Shown one piece after another: positions 9,256-20,514 of a stretch of DNA of 64,000 bases. The stretch's first letter is position 1; the number at the start of each line of letters is the position of its first letter. Location of the stretch: contig CAIMAQ010000041.1 in NCBI GenBank assembly GCA_903839035.1, positions 1 through 64,000 of the forward strand, in the 5' to 3' direction. The stretch comes from an uncultured Opitutia bacterium (GTDB taxonomy: Bacteria; Verrucomicrobiota; Verrucomicrobiia; Opitutales; Opitutaceae). The translations under genes were made by a program, and so were the position numbers. The notes under the pieces were generated by a model, which ran no database searches, was not told the origin of the DNA, and saw nothing but the letters and a program-made list of their open reading frames with translations.

Positions 9256-10314
9256 ATGCTATCTTCCCTGATTCGCCGCCTGCTTCCTGCGCTCCTTTTT
9301 GCGGCTGTCCTGTCCTGCCTCCCCGGCCGGCTCACCGCCGACCTCGTGTGGAGCCGGGCCACCGGCTGGCGCGTCGAGGGCGGCGTGATGTCAGGCATCA
9401 GTGGATCCGAGGGCCGCAAGGCCGTCGAAACCATGAACAAGGCCCGACTCGCCGAGGAGCGCCATAGCGAGGGCTCCGCCATCAGCAGCTACGAGAAGGT
9501 CGTCAAAAAATATCCCAATTCCGTCTACGCCCCCGAGGCGCTCTACCGCGTCGGCAAGCTTCGCCTGATCCGCCGGCAGTATTACGACGCCTTCGACGCA
9601 TTCCAGCGGCTCATCGGCCGCTACCCCAACACCAAGCGCTTCAACGAAGTCGTCGGCATCCAGTACCGCATCGCCAGCGATCTGCTCGACGGCAAGCGCC
9701 CCTACATCTGGGGCCTGTTCCCCGGCCCGACCGGCCGCTCCACCGCCATCGGCTACTTTGAGGTCGTCCTCGCCGACGCGCCCTACAGCGACTACGCCCC
9801 ACTTTGCCTGATGAACATCTCCCGCGGCCACCAGCTGCGGAAGGAAACCGACGAGGCCATCGACGCCCTCGATCGCCTGATCAACGCCTACCCGCAGAGT
9901 CTGCTGACCGCCGACGCGTATTTCAAACTCGCCCAGTCCCATGCCTCGCTCGTGGACGGGCCCTACTACGACCAGGCCTCGACCAAGGAAGCCGTCACCT
10001 ACTACGAGGATTTCATGATCCTCTTCCCTAACGACGTGAACCTCAGCAAGGCCGCCAAGGGGCTCGACGAGATGAAAAAGATGCTCGCCGAGAGCAAGGT
10101 GAAGATGGCCGATTTCTATTTCTACAAGCGGGACAATTACGTCGCAGCGAAGGTGTTCTACAACGAGGCCATCACGGCCTACCCCGACTCCGATGTCGCG
10201 AAGCACGCCAAGGTGATGCTCGCCCAGGTCGAGGCCAAGGCCGCGGGCCAGCCCGCGCCCGCCAGCCCGGCCACGCCCGCGCCGAAGAAGAAAAAGCACT
10301 TCCTGTTTTTCTAG
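9256..10314 (+). CDS. BamD-like outer-membrane assembly TPR protein
   Basis: The 352-residue exported protein carries several TPR-type helical pairs between about residues 55 and 310, for example YPNSVYAPEALYRVGKL and YPNTKRFNEV, which resemble BamD/YfiO and YbgF families. The N-terminal hydrophobic segment ends in VLSC at residue 21, a weak lipobox, so it may be a lipoprotein as BamD is; cleavage by signal peptidase I after LTA is the alternative. A lysine-rich tail (KKKKH) closes the chain. Its place between fabH and lptE supports an outer-membrane role. Assignment to BamD itself is an inference. Confidence 0.75.
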   Translation: MLSSLIRRLLPALLFAAVLSCLPGRLTADLVWSRATGWRVEGGVMSGISGSEGRKAVETMNKARLAEERHSEGSAISSYEKVVKKYPNSVYAPEALYRVGKLRLIRRQYYDAFDAFQRLIGRYPNTKRFNEVVGIQYRIASDLLDGKRPYIWGLFPGPTGRSTAIGYFEVVLADAPYSDYAPLCLMNISRGHQLRKETDEAIDALDRLINAYPQSLLTADAYFKLAQSHASLVDGPYYDQASTKEAVTYYEDFMILFPNDVNLSKAAKGLDEMKKMLAESKVKMADFYFYKRDNYVAAKVFYNEAITAYPDSDVAKHAKVMLAQVEAKAAGQPAPASPATPAPKKKKHFLFF

Positions 10315-10378
10315 GCGCCATGCCGCCTGCTTTGGGTTTGTCATTTCGGCCGAAGAGCCGATTTCTGGCTGCACTCGC

Positions 10379-10891
10379 ATGACTCCCCGCCTCCCCGTTT
10401 TTGGCCTGCTCGCCCTCGTCCTCGGCCTCGCGGGCTGCGCCCACTACCAGCTCGGCACGGATGCGAAACTGGGGTTCACCACGCTCTACGTTGAACCCGT
10501 CGCGAACAAGACCCTCCTGCCCCAGGCCCGGGCCGTCGTCACCACGCAGCTGCGCGAGGCCTTCATCCACGACGCCCGGGTCACCCTGGTGAACTCTGCC
10601 GCCGAGGCCGACGCCACCCTCAGCGTCACGATCACCGACTACCACCGGGAAATGACCGCCGCCCGCGAGGATGACACCGGCCTGGCGCGCAAATTCGCCC
10701 TGACCCTCGGCACCACGTGCACCCTGCGCGACAACCGTCACGACCAGGTGCTGTTTGCCAAGCGGAGCGTGGCCGTGACGCGCGATGCCTTCACCGACAG
10801 CGGCCAGCTGCAGGCCGAATACCAGATGCTCCCGATCCTCGCCGAGGCCCTCGCCCGGAAGATCTCGCACACGGTGCTCGACGTCTGGTGA
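10379..10891 (+). CDS. lptE: LptE-like LPS-assembly lipoprotein
   Basis: The 170-residue protein has a lipoprotein signal with LAGC, Cys20 being the lipidation site, followed by HYQLG and a compact alpha-beta domain with VEPVANKTLLP near residue 38. This pattern fits the LptE family, which plugs the LptD channel that inserts LPS into the outer membrane. lptD was not seen in the window. It lies 64 bases after the BamD-like gene and 5 before rpe. Sequence conservation in this family is low, so the name rests on signature and context. Confidence 0.75.
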   Translation: MTPRLPVFGLLALVLGLAGCAHYQLGTDAKLGFTTLYVEPVANKTLLPQARAVVTTQLREAFIHDARVTLVNSAAEADATLSVTITDYHREMTAAREDDTGLARKFALTLGTTCTLRDNRHDQVLFAKRSVAVTRDAFTDSGQLQAEYQMLPILAEALARKISHTVLDVW

Positions 10892-10896
10892 CCGCC

Positions 10897-11553
10897 ATGC
10901 ACGCCCCGCTTCTCTCTCCTTCCCTGCTGGCCGGCGACCACGCCCGTCTCGCCGACAGTGTCCGGGTGGTGGAGGATCTCGGGCTCGCCCGCATCCACCT
11001 CGACATCATGGACGGGCACTTCGTCCCCAACCTGTCCTTTGGCTCGCAGACCGTCGCCGCCCTGCGCCCCGGCTCGAAGTTGTTTTTTGAGACGCACCTG
11101 ATGCTCGATGAGCCCCACCGCTACATCGAACCGTTCATCAAGGCCGGCTCGGATCTCGTCTGCATCCATATCGAGCCTGCCTATGACCATGCCGGCGCCC
11201 TCGCCCGGATCCGCGCCCTCGGCTGCCAGTGCGGCATCGTGGTCAACCCCGGCACCCCGGCCGACGCCATCTCCGCCCTCCTGCCCTCCGTTGACCTAGT
11301 CCTGGTCATGACGGTGCAGCCTGGTTTTGGCGGGCAGGCTTTCCGCGCCGACATGCTCCCGAAGCTCCGGCAGCTTGCCGCGTGGCGCCGCGAGCGCGGC
11401 CTGAAGTTCCGCCTCGAGGTGGACGGCGGGATTGACCTGACCAACGCCGCCGATTGTCACGCGGCGGGTGCGGACACCTTTGTCGCGGGCACCTCGTTTT
11501 ATCGCGCCGCCGACCGGGCGGCCTTTGCCGCCGCGTTCGCCCGTCTCACCTGA
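10897..11553 (+). CDS. rpe: Ribulose-phosphate 3-epimerase
   Basis: It interconverts ribulose-5-phosphate and xylulose-5-phosphate in the pentose phosphate pathway. The 218-residue TIM barrel shows SPSLLAGD, the metal and catalytic residues in HLDIMDGHFVPN (His34, Asp36) and THLM (His67), MTVQPGFGGQAF, and the phosphate site with VDGGI and AGTSFY. The frame is open further upstream, but that part overlaps lptE; the ATG at 10897 gives the normal N-terminus 5 bases after lptE. Confidence 0.96.
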   Translation: MHAPLLSPSLLAGDHARLADSVRVVEDLGLARIHLDIMDGHFVPNLSFGSQTVAALRPGSKLFFETHLMLDEPHRYIEPFIKAGSDLVCIHIEPAYDHAGALARIRALGCQCGIVVNPGTPADAISALLPSVDLVLVMTVQPGFGGQAFRADMLPKLRQLAAWRRERGLKFRLEVDGGIDLTNAADCHAAGADTFVAGTSFYRAADRAAFAAAFARLT

Positions 11554-11558
11554 GCGTC

Positions 11559-12011
11559 ATGCAGGTTGCGCACGGCGACTATCTCATTTCCGACGACCCG
11601 GCCCGGCTCGATGTGTCGGCCATTCACGCCTATCTGGGGCGTAGCTACTGGGCGGAAGGCATCCCACTCGAGACCGTCACCCGGGCCCTGCAGGGCTCGC
11701 TTTGCCTCGGTCTTTACGCCGTGGACGGCGCCCAGGTGGGTCTGGTGCGGATCATTTCGGATTACGCCACCTTCGCCTATGTCTGCGACGTTTACGTGCT
11801 GGAAGCCCACCGCGGCCGCGGCCTGGCCCAGGCAGGGATGAAAGCCGCTCTGGACCATCCCAAGCTCCAAGGTCTTCGCCGCCTCAACCTCGTGACCCGC
11901 GATGCGCACGGCCTCTATGGCCGCTTCGGCTTTACTTCGGTCGCCCGGCCCGAGCGCTACATGGAAAAACTGACGCCGAACGCCTATCGGAAACCAGTCG
12001 TCGGGGCCTGA
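11559..12011 (+). CDS. GNAT-family N-acetyltransferase
   Basis: The 150-residue protein contains the acetyl-CoA-binding core of the GNAT fold: VCDVYVLEAHRGRGLAQAGM with the R-G-R-G-L-A pyrophosphate loop, and the C-terminal GLYGRFGFTSV. The substrate cannot be told from sequence. It begins 5 bases after rpe, as the last gene of the rpmF operon, and its TGA touches the stop codon of the convergent binding-protein gene. Confidence 0.88.
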   Translation: MQVAHGDYLISDDPARLDVSAIHAYLGRSYWAEGIPLETVTRALQGSLCLGLYAVDGAQVGLVRIISDYATFAYVCDVYVLEAHRGRGLAQAGMKAALDHPKLQGLRRLNLVTRDAHGLYGRFGFTSVARPERYMEKLTPNAYRKPVVGA

Positions 12012-13631
12012 TTACTTTCCCGCCCGCGCCAATTCCGCTGCCTCACGGTACTGCTTGCGGAAAGCGCCGCCGATTTCGTTGGCGATGCGCAGCTCGTCGA
12101 CCTTGTCCTTCGAATTGAAGGCCTGCCGGATCACTCCGGTCGTGCGGTCATAGCTGATCACCGACATGTCGCCCATGCGGGCCAGCGCCTGCGGCGGCAT
12201 CCCGGCGGCGATGATTTCCCGCCAAGCCGTCACCAGTTCGTCATGGGTGTCGAGGCTCATGGCCCCGATGACGAAGGCCATTTCCCGAAAAATGCTCCCT
12301 GTCCACTCCGGATGGGAAATCAGGTGCTCCTCGTCCGCGTAGGGCGCGGCATCCGGATCGCTGCGGTAACCGTCCCACTCGCGGTGCGCATAGAAGTCCT
12401 GCCGGATCGGCAGCCGGCGCAGGGCAAAGCGCACCGGCCCACCGGGCGTGCCGGGTTTTAAATTCCACAGCTTCTGACCCTCCATCGAGAGCGTGTACTC
12501 GATGAAGGCCTCGGCCACTTCGCGGTTGGGCGCACCCCGCAGCAGCGCAATGGGATCGACCGAACTCACCGTGCCGCCCCGTGGCGTGACAAACCCCAGC
12601 CGCACCGTGCCATCGCCGCGGTGCTCCGTCACCTCCGCCTGCGCCCGGCCGTAAAAATCAATCGAGATACCTGCCGCACAATCGCCCTGTGACACATCGA
12701 TCGGCGGCTTCTGCGAGCTGTCGGTGAAATAGCGCGCATTGGCCCCGATCCGCTGGATGATCTGCAAGCCCGCCGCCCAGCCTTCCCGCACCGCCTGCGC
12801 CTCCAGAGCCGGCGTTTTTTCCCCTCCGGCTGCGGCCAACAGCACCGCGAGCCGCCGCTGGATGTTTTGCTGGAGCACGTTCTCAAACGCCTTCGCCATC
12901 GAGCTGCTCTTCGTCGGATCAGAGAGCGCGATCTCGCCGCGGTACTTCGGATCAGTAAGGTCGTCCCATTGACTCGGCGGCTGCGTAATGCCCAGCCGAG
13001 CCAGGGCATCCTTGTTGTACAGGATGCCATAGGTGCTGAGCACATTGCCGAACCACCGGCCCTTGGTGTCCCAGTAGGTCTCGCCGGCAAATTTCTGCGG
13101 GATCACCGCGTCGGTGAACCAGTCGGCGTGCGTTTGCAGCAGCGGCGTCGCCACCAGCCGGCCCGCCTGTGCCTGCCGGATGAAGTCGAAGCTGCCGCCG
13201 CCATAAAACAGGTCGATGCCGCAACTCACGCTCGACTCGAGGAACGCCTTCCGCGCCTCCTGCACGACCGCCGGCGCATCCGCCTTCAGCTTGGGGTTGG
13301 TGAAACCGGTTTGGATTTCCGCGTTCCAGGCTCGGCCCAGCTTGCCCGACCAGTAATTTTTAAACGCCGCAATATACTCCGCCTCGAGAAACCGCGTAAT
13401 GTCGCTCGTCCCGCCAATTACGCGCCATTCCAGCAGCACGGTCTTGCCCGTCCGCTGCCGGTACCAGTTGCGGAAGCCCCGGCCATACTCCGAGCGGATC
13501 GCCTCGTTGTGCGGGGTGATGACGACCAGCGTGACATCGCTTTTTTCCAGCGCCGGCTGCTTCGGGCGCAGGATAAACGGCAGCGCAATGATCGCCACCA
13601 GCGCCCCGATGATAATCGTCCGCTTGCCCAT
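12012..13631 (-). CDS. ABC transporter substrate-binding protein, iron/thiamine-type
   Basis: The 539-residue protein has an N-terminal hydrophobic anchor or signal (residues 4-22) followed by a type II periplasmic binding fold: VVITPHNEAIRSEYGRGF, GGTSDITRFLEAEY, NVLSTYGILYNKDAL and DPTKSSSM. These resemble the Fe3+, thiamine and polyamine binding families. It is longer than the usual 320-370 residues because of an added C-terminal domain of about 130 residues. The gene follows the ATPase gene by 7 bases. No permease gene is adjacent. The ligand is unknown. Confidence 0.82.
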   Translation of the reverse strand: MGKRTIIIGALVAIIALPFILRPKQPALEKSDVTLVVITPHNEAIRSEYGRGFRNWYRQRTGKTVLLEWRVIGGTSDITRFLEAEYIAAFKNYWSGKLGRAWNAEIQTGFTNPKLKADAPAVVQEARKAFLESSVSCGIDLFYGGGSFDFIRQAQAGRLVATPLLQTHADWFTDAVIPQKFAGETYWDTKGRWFGNVLSTYGILYNKDALARLGITQPPSQWDDLTDPKYRGEIALSDPTKSSSMAKAFENVLQQNIQRRLAVLLAAAGGEKTPALEAQAVREGWAAGLQIIQRIGANARYFTDSSQKPPIDVSQGDCAAGISIDFYGRAQAEVTEHRGDGTVRLGFVTPRGGTVSSVDPIALLRGAPNREVAEAFIEYTLSMEGQKLWNLKPGTPGGPVRFALRRLPIRQDFYAHREWDGYRSDPDAAPYADEEHLISHPEWTGSIFREMAFVIGAMSLDTHDELVTAWREIIAAGMPPQALARMGDMSVISYDRTTGVIRQAFNSKDKVDELRIANEIGGAFRKQYREAAELARAGK

Positions 13632-13638
13632 GGCGCGC

Positions 13639-14709
13639 TCAGGCCACCAGCACCACGACGTCCTCCGACTCCACGCTCGCCCACAGCTCACCGCGGGCCG
13701 CCTGATCCACAAAGCGCGGGTTAAGCTCGAAAATTTTCAGCCGGTCGCCCGCCGTGACAAAGCCGTACTGTGCGACCTCGCCGAGGTACACGCACTCGCC
13801 GATCCGGCCCTTCACCGCGTTGCGGCCCGGGGCCTCCCGGCTGAGCGTCCAGCACTCCGGTCGAATTGAGACCGTCACCGCCGCCCCCACAGCCGGCGCC
13901 GCCTGCGGGTCGCCGAGCACGCCCTCCAGCTTCCCGATGGGCGTTTCCACGGTGACCTGGCCACCCGTCAGCCCCAAGACCGTGCCAGCAAGGAAATCCG
14001 TCTCCCCGATGAAGTTTGCCACCGTCCGGCACGCGGGCCGGCGGTACATTTCCCGGGGCGTGCCCACCTGCAGGATGTGCCCGCTGTCCATCATCGCGAT
14101 GCGGTCGGAAATGGACAACGCCTCCTTCTGGTCATGCGTCACGTAGACCGTCGTCAGCTTGAACTCCTTGCAGACCCGGCGAATTTCCGCGCGCATCTCG
14201 AGCCGGAGCTTGGCGTCCAGGTTCGACAGCGGCTCGTCGAGCAGCAGGCAGCGCGGCCGGATCACCAGCGCCCGGGCGAGCGCCACGCGCTGCTGCTGGC
14301 CGCCGGAAAGTTCGTTGGGCTTGCGCCCGGCATACTCACCCATGCGGACCGACTCGAGCGCCTCGCCCACGCGCTTCCGGATGTCGTCCTTGGACACCTT
14401 TCGTTGCTCGAGACCAAAGGCCACGTTCTCCGCCACCGTCATGTGCGGCCAGAGCGCGTAGCTCTGGAACATCATCCCGGTGTTGCGCTTGTGGGGCGCG
14501 AGACGTGTGACGTCCTCGTCCCCAAAGAAGATTCTGCCCTCATCCGGGATGTAAAACCCCGCCAGGCAGCGCAGCAGCGTGGTTTTGCCGCAGCCGCTCG
14601 GGCCCAGCAGGAAAAACAGCTCGCCGCCCCCGATGGTGAGATCGAGCTGCTGCACCGCCGTCACCGCGCCAAACCGCTTGGTGAGATTCTGAATGCGAAT
14701 GGAGATCAT
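13639..14709 (-). CDS. ABC transporter ATP-binding protein (FbpC/PotA type)
   Basis: The 356-residue ATPase has Walker A GPSGCGKTT at 36-44, the signature LSGGQQQ at 134-140, Walker B LLLDEP at 155-160 and the switch VTHDQ. A C-terminal TOBE-like ligand or regulatory domain covers about 250-356. This is the arrangement of iron, polyamine and maltose importer ATPases. The ATG at 14709 gives MISIRIQNLTKRFGAV; an upstream extension has no family similarity. It is cotranscribed with the binding protein that follows, but a membrane permease is missing from the locus. Confidence 0.9.
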   Translation of the reverse strand: MISIRIQNLTKRFGAVTAVQQLDLTIGGGELFFLLGPSGCGKTTLLRCLAGFYIPDEGRIFFGDEDVTRLAPHKRNTGMMFQSYALWPHMTVAENVAFGLEQRKVSKDDIRKRVGEALESVRMGEYAGRKPNELSGGQQQRVALARALVIRPRCLLLDEPLSNLDAKLRLEMRAEIRRVCKEFKLTTVYVTHDQKEALSISDRIAMMDSGHILQVGTPREMYRRPACRTVANFIGETDFLAGTVLGLTGGQVTVETPIGKLEGVLGDPQAAPAVGAAVTVSIRPECWTLSREAPGRNAVKGRIGECVYLGEVAQYGFVTAGDRLKIFELNPRFVDQAARGELWASVESEDVVVLVA

Positions 14710-14856
14710 GTTTACCGCGCTGAAGTCTTGGCAAAGGCAGGCCGCATGCGAGTTGGGCCGAAGCAAGATTTCGCCGTAGGCTGAGTCAAAGGAATAAACC
14801 CCCGCAGGAATCGCCGTTGCCACGGCCACCAGCCCTTGTCTGGCTCGGGTCCGCCC

Positions 14857-15408
14857 ATGGCCTCACCGACCGCCCCCCTGCATCCCGATGTCGAAAGCGT
14901 CCTCGTCACCGAGTCCGCCATCCACCAGCGCGTCGAGGCCCTCGGCCGCGACCTGAAGCGCCTGTACGGCAACGAGGAGATCACCGTCATCGCCATCATG
15001 AACGGCGCGATTCTCTTCACCGCCGATCTCCTGCGCCAGGTGGATAACGCCGTCCGCCTCGACTGCATCCGCACCACCAGCTACGGCAGCGCCACGGAAT
15101 CCCACGGCACCCCCAAGATGGTCCATGGCCTGACCCTCGATGTCGCCGGCCGCCATGTGCTGATCGTGGACGACATCCTCGACACCGGCAAAACCCTCTC
15201 GCTCATCTCCTCCATGATCCGCGGCCTGAACCCCGCCAGCATACGCGTCTGCGTGCTGCTCGATAAAAAAGGCCGCCGCCAGGTGCCGTTCGAGGCTGAT
15301 CTGGTCGGCTTCCAGATCCCCGACAAGTTCGTCGTCGGCTACGGGTTGGATTTCGCCGAGCGCTACCGCAACCTGCCCTACATCGGCGTGCTGAAGCCCC
15401 AGCCCTGA
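14857..15408 (+). CDS. hpt: Hypoxanthine phosphoribosyltransferase
   Basis: It salvages hypoxanthine or guanine to the nucleotide with PRPP. The 183-residue protein has the PRPP loop IVDDILDTGKT at 103-113 and the flexible-loop residues SYGS at 76-79, with the C-terminal VGYGLDFAERYRNLPYIG that is strongly conserved in this family. The ATG at 14857 is preferred over a TTG 21 bases upstream. The gene is followed after 45 bases by a small lipoprotein gene and then a terminator. Confidence 0.95.
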   Translation: MASPTAPLHPDVESVLVTESAIHQRVEALGRDLKRLYGNEEITVIAIMNGAILFTADLLRQVDNAVRLDCIRTTSYGSATESHGTPKMVHGLTLDVAGRHVLIVDDILDTGKTLSLISSMIRGLNPASIRVCVLLDKKGRRQVPFEADLVGFQIPDKFVVGYGLDFAERYRNLPYIGVLKPQP

Positions 15409-15453
15409 TCTCTCTGCGCGCAACCGCCCGCTTCGCTTTAATCCAATCCCTAA

Positions 15454-15726
15454 ATGAAGATCCTCCCTACCCTGCTGCGCTCCTTGATTGTCGGAGCCCT
15501 CGTCACCCTCCTGTTGGCGGCCTGCGCCAGCGAACGGGTCAAAGCCGAGGCCAAGAAGGCCAAGGAGAACAAGGACGATTACGTCGATTATTACCCGGTC
15601 GGGAGCAACCTCCCAATCAGGATTCCCAAGGACCAGGCCAAGGCCAGCGAGAAGGAAACGGAGGCCACCCAGGAAGCCATGCGGATCGCCCAGCGGAACG
15701 GCGTCAGCCAACCCAAGGGCAACTGA
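15454..15726 (+). CDS. Small lipoprotein, unknown function
   Basis: The 90-residue product has a hydrophobic signal ending in LAAC, making Cys24 the lipidation site. The mature part of 66 residues is polar, lysine- and glutamate-rich, with DDYVDYYPVGSNLPIRIP near the middle and no recognised domain. It may share the hpt transcript, which ends in the terminator at 15773. Confidence 0.75.
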   Translation: MKILPTLLRSLIVGALVTLLLAACASERVKAEAKKAKENKDDYVDYYPVGSNLPIRIPKDQAKASEKETEATQEAMRIAQRNGVSQPKGN

Positions 15727-15779
15727 CCCGACCGGGTGCGCTGATCACTTCCCGCCCGCCACCATTTTTTTCGCGCCGG

Positions 15780-17798
<2,019 letters not shown>

Positions 17799-17817
17799 GA
17801 ACCTTGGAAGCAATCGG

Positions 17818-18489
17818 CTATACGCGCGAAGGCAAATCAGGTTCGACGCGTTTCGACCGGCGAGCTTCCCGACCACTGGAGCACCGCTGGACCAAAAAAG
17901 ACAGGCCCATCACCAGAATCATCCACCCTTTCAGTTTCATCCCGCCGAGCCGGTGATTCCAGGCCTGGCCCAGGTAGTAACGCGCCTTGGACTGGTTCAA
18001 TTCCGCTGTCCGTAGTCGCGCATCGAGCTTGCTGAGTTCGATCTCCAGCCCGTCCCGTTCCCAACCCGTCCGCCGGTAGTCCGCCTGCCACGTTCTGACG
18101 CGGTCTGCCGACTCTACCCGTTGCCTTTCCAGCTTCTCCCGTCGCTCACTGTTGGCCTTTTGCTGGGCATCGCCCGTGAGCCTGTCCCAGCTGCTGTCGA
18201 GGCTCTTGAGCTGGGTAATGATACCGTCCGACTGTTCGATGCGCGCCTCCTCCGTCGCGATGTCCGCCGTGAGCTTTGCCATTCGCTGATGCACGTCGAT
18301 CAACGCCGCTTGCACCTTGGCCCGCTCGCTATTGATCGAGCGTATCGTCTCCGCTTGTCGGGCATCGTAATCGCCTTGGTACAGCAGACCCAGCCACAGC
18401 GCTCCCGCTGACAGCACCAGCCCGAGAATCAGGCCGGTCGCGACGACTTTGATCCCAATCCAGCGGCGAAATTCCGTAAAAAAGCCCAT
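17818..18489 (-). CDS. Coiled-coil membrane protein, unknown function
   Basis: The 223-residue protein has a transmembrane helix at about 13-36, then a long charged helical region (about 45-165) rich in Glu, Arg, Gln and Ala with heptad-like spacing, and a second hydrophobic segment near 183-199 before an arginine-rich tail. No family was recognised. It lies just upstream of uvrB in the same direction and may be cotranscribed, but nothing in the sequence ties it to DNA repair. Confidence 0.65.
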   Translation of the reverse strand: MGFFTEFRRWIGIKVVATGLILGLVLSAGALWLGLLYQGDYDARQAETIRSINSERAKVQAALIDVHQRMAKLTADIATEEARIEQSDGIITQLKSLDSSWDRLTGDAQQKANSERREKLERQRVESADRVRTWQADYRRTGWERDGLEIELSKLDARLRTAELNQSKARYYLGQAWNHRLGGMKLKGWMILVMGLSFLVQRCSSGREARRSKRVEPDLPSRV

Positions 18490-18629
18490 GTATCATGCCC
18501 CGTTTACAGGGCGATTAGTCAGGGTATTCAAGGTCCGGGCCAGCCCGAAGCCAATTGCTAAACCCGCTGATTCCAACCATGTTTGCATCATTCGAAACGG
18601 CACCCCTCCGTCATCAACCACTTAGTTCC

Positions 18630-19904
18630 ATGTCCAAAGCTATCATCTCCTCCCTGTACAGCTCCGACGTCTTCACCATGGCCTGCCGCCAGTTCGACCA
18701 GGCCGCCGACGCCATCAGCCTGCCCGAGGCCATTCGCGACCGTACCAAGTACCCTCGTCGCTGCCTCGCCGTCAGCCTGCCCGTCCGCCGTCTCGACGGC
18801 AGCGTGACTGTCTTCGAGGGCTACCGCGTCCAGCACAACCTCTCCACCGGCCCGTCCAAGGGCGGCATCCGTTTCCACCAGGACGTCACCATCGGCGAGG
18901 TCGCCGCCCTTGCCATGTGGATGAGCTGGAAGTGCTCCCTCGTTGGCCTGCCCTACGGCGGCGCCAAAGGCGGCGTCATCGTTGATCCGAAGCAGCTTTC
19001 CGAGGGTGAACTCGAGCATCTTTCCCGCCGCTACATGCAGGAAATGGTCAACTTCCTCGGGCCGCACACCGACGTCCCCGCGCCCGATGTCGGCACCAAC
19101 GAGAAGATCATGGGCTGGATGATGGACACCTACTCCACCCACGTCGGCCACCTCTCCCCGGCTGTCGTCACCGGCAAGCCCATCGCCCTCGGCGGCTCGC
19201 AGGGCCGCCGCGAGGCCACCGGTGCCGGCGTCGCCTACCTGATTAAGAAGTACCTCGAGGACATGAAGATCCCGATCAACAAGGCCACCGCCGTCATCCA
19301 GGGTTTTGGCAACGTCGGCAGCGAGACCGCCCTCGCGCTGGACGCTTACGGAGCGAAGATCATCGCAATCTCTGACTACACCGGCGGCGTCTACAACGCC
19401 AAGGGGATCAACATCAAGAAGGCCCTCGCCTACATCGCCTACGCCAAGACCCTGAAAGACTTCGACGGCGCCGAGCCCATCTCCAATGAGAAGCTCCTCG
19501 AGCTGAAGTGCACCGTCCTTGTTCCCGCCGCTCTCGAGCGCGTGATCACCGACAAGAACGCCAAGAAGCTCCAGTGCCGCCTCCTCGCCGAAGCCGCCAA
19601 CGGCCCGACGACCAACGCCGCCGACAAGATCATTGAGGACCGCGGCGACATCGAGCTCATCCCCGACGTGCTCTGCAATTCCGGCGGCGTGATCGTGTCG
19701 TACTTTGAGTGGCTGCAGAATCTCTCGAGTTTCTACTGGAGCCGCGACGAGGTCATGCAGAAGCTCTACGTGATGCTCGACAAGGCAAAGGATTCCGTCG
19801 ACGCCCAGAAGCGGAAATTCAAGTTCAGCCGCCGCCTCGCCGCCCTCACCCTCGGCATCGGCCGCGTCGCCGAGGCCAAGGCTGCGCGCGGACTGTTCCC
19901 CTAA
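18630..19904 (+). CDS. Glu/Leu/Phe/Val dehydrogenase
   Basis: It is a hexameric-type amino-acid dehydrogenase, most likely glutamate dehydrogenase, joining 2-oxoglutarate and ammonia. The 424-residue protein shows GPSKGGIRFH, the catalytic lysine in PYGGAKGGV (Lys113), DVPAPDVGTN, and the Rossmann GFGNVGS near residue 227. The size fits the approximately 420-residue NAD(P)-dependent class found in many bacteria and archaea. The ATG at 18630 gives the natural start MSKAIISSLY; earlier in-frame starts (18555 TTG, 18579 ATG) would add an unsupported extension. Coenzyme preference cannot be read. Confidence 0.93.
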   Translation: MSKAIISSLYSSDVFTMACRQFDQAADAISLPEAIRDRTKYPRRCLAVSLPVRRLDGSVTVFEGYRVQHNLSTGPSKGGIRFHQDVTIGEVAALAMWMSWKCSLVGLPYGGAKGGVIVDPKQLSEGELEHLSRRYMQEMVNFLGPHTDVPAPDVGTNEKIMGWMMDTYSTHVGHLSPAVVTGKPIALGGSQGRREATGAGVAYLIKKYLEDMKIPINKATAVIQGFGNVGSETALALDAYGAKIIAISDYTGGVYNAKGINIKKALAYIAYAKTLKDFDGAEPISNEKLLELKCTVLVPAALERVITDKNAKKLQCRLLAEAANGPTTNAADKIIEDRGDIELIPDVLCNSGGVIVSYFEWLQNLSSFYWSRDEVMQKLYVMLDKAKDSVDAQKRKFKFSRRLAALTLGIGRVAEAKAARGLFP

Positions 19905-19933
19905 TCAACAAGCCGCACTGGCGTCGGCAATCC

Positions 19934-20359
19934 ATGCGAACGCCTCGCTTTCTCTTTGCCGGCATTCTTGCCGTTCTGATCACTTGCACTGGCTGCTCCA
20001 ATCCGATCATTAAGCCCCGGACCGCCCGCCTGACATCGTCCAAAGAGAGAGGATTTCCCTACATGCTGCGCATTGAGTTAGTTCAGAAGATGCGATTCAA
20101 TGTTCACCAGTTTAGGCCAGCGAACGCGGATATCCCGATGGAATGCTTCGTAATGCTTCGTCGAGATAGCGGCACACTAACCACGGGAGACTTTTACGTC
20201 GGTTCCTTGGGCAGCACGAGTCCGATGCCTACGCGAGGCACCGTGGTATTTAGCGGAAATCGAGTCCAGATCACCGCTGAGCTAGCCCGAGACGCCGATC
20301 CCACCAAGGGCTGGGAAGCTTTGCTCGCAAATGGCGATTACCTGTTAACAAAAGAATGA
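19934..20359 (+). CDS. Probable lipoprotein of atypical composition
   Basis: The 141-residue product starts with a signal sequence ending in CTGC, so Cys21 may be lipidated, though Cys at -3 of the lipobox is unusual. The mature domain has no recognised family. By eye its DNA is much less GC-rich than its neighbours and uses codons such as TTA, ATA-like and AGA that they avoid, which suggests recent acquisition. It follows the dehydrogenase gene by 29 bases. Confidence 0.6.
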   Translation: MRTPRFLFAGILAVLITCTGCSNPIIKPRTARLTSSKERGFPYMLRIELVQKMRFNVHQFRPANADIPMECFVMLRRDSGTLTTGDFYVGSLGSTSPMPTRGTVVFSGNRVQITAELARDADPTKGWEALLANGDYLLTKE

Positions 20360-20514
20360 AGTAAAGGCCGGACCCGAGTGGTCACACCTGGACTCTTGTT
20401 AGTTGCGACTGACGAACGGGCCAGGAAGGTCCTCCCTCAAATTCGCGGACAGCTTGGCCATGGCTCCGTCCGGATCTTGAACGCCGAGCGTTTTTCGCGC
20501 ACACTTTCACCCCA

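Noticed and set aside
20480-20494. Possible terminator before the DUF1348 gene
   Set aside because: The stem has only five pairs and the T-run is partly within it; too weak to call.
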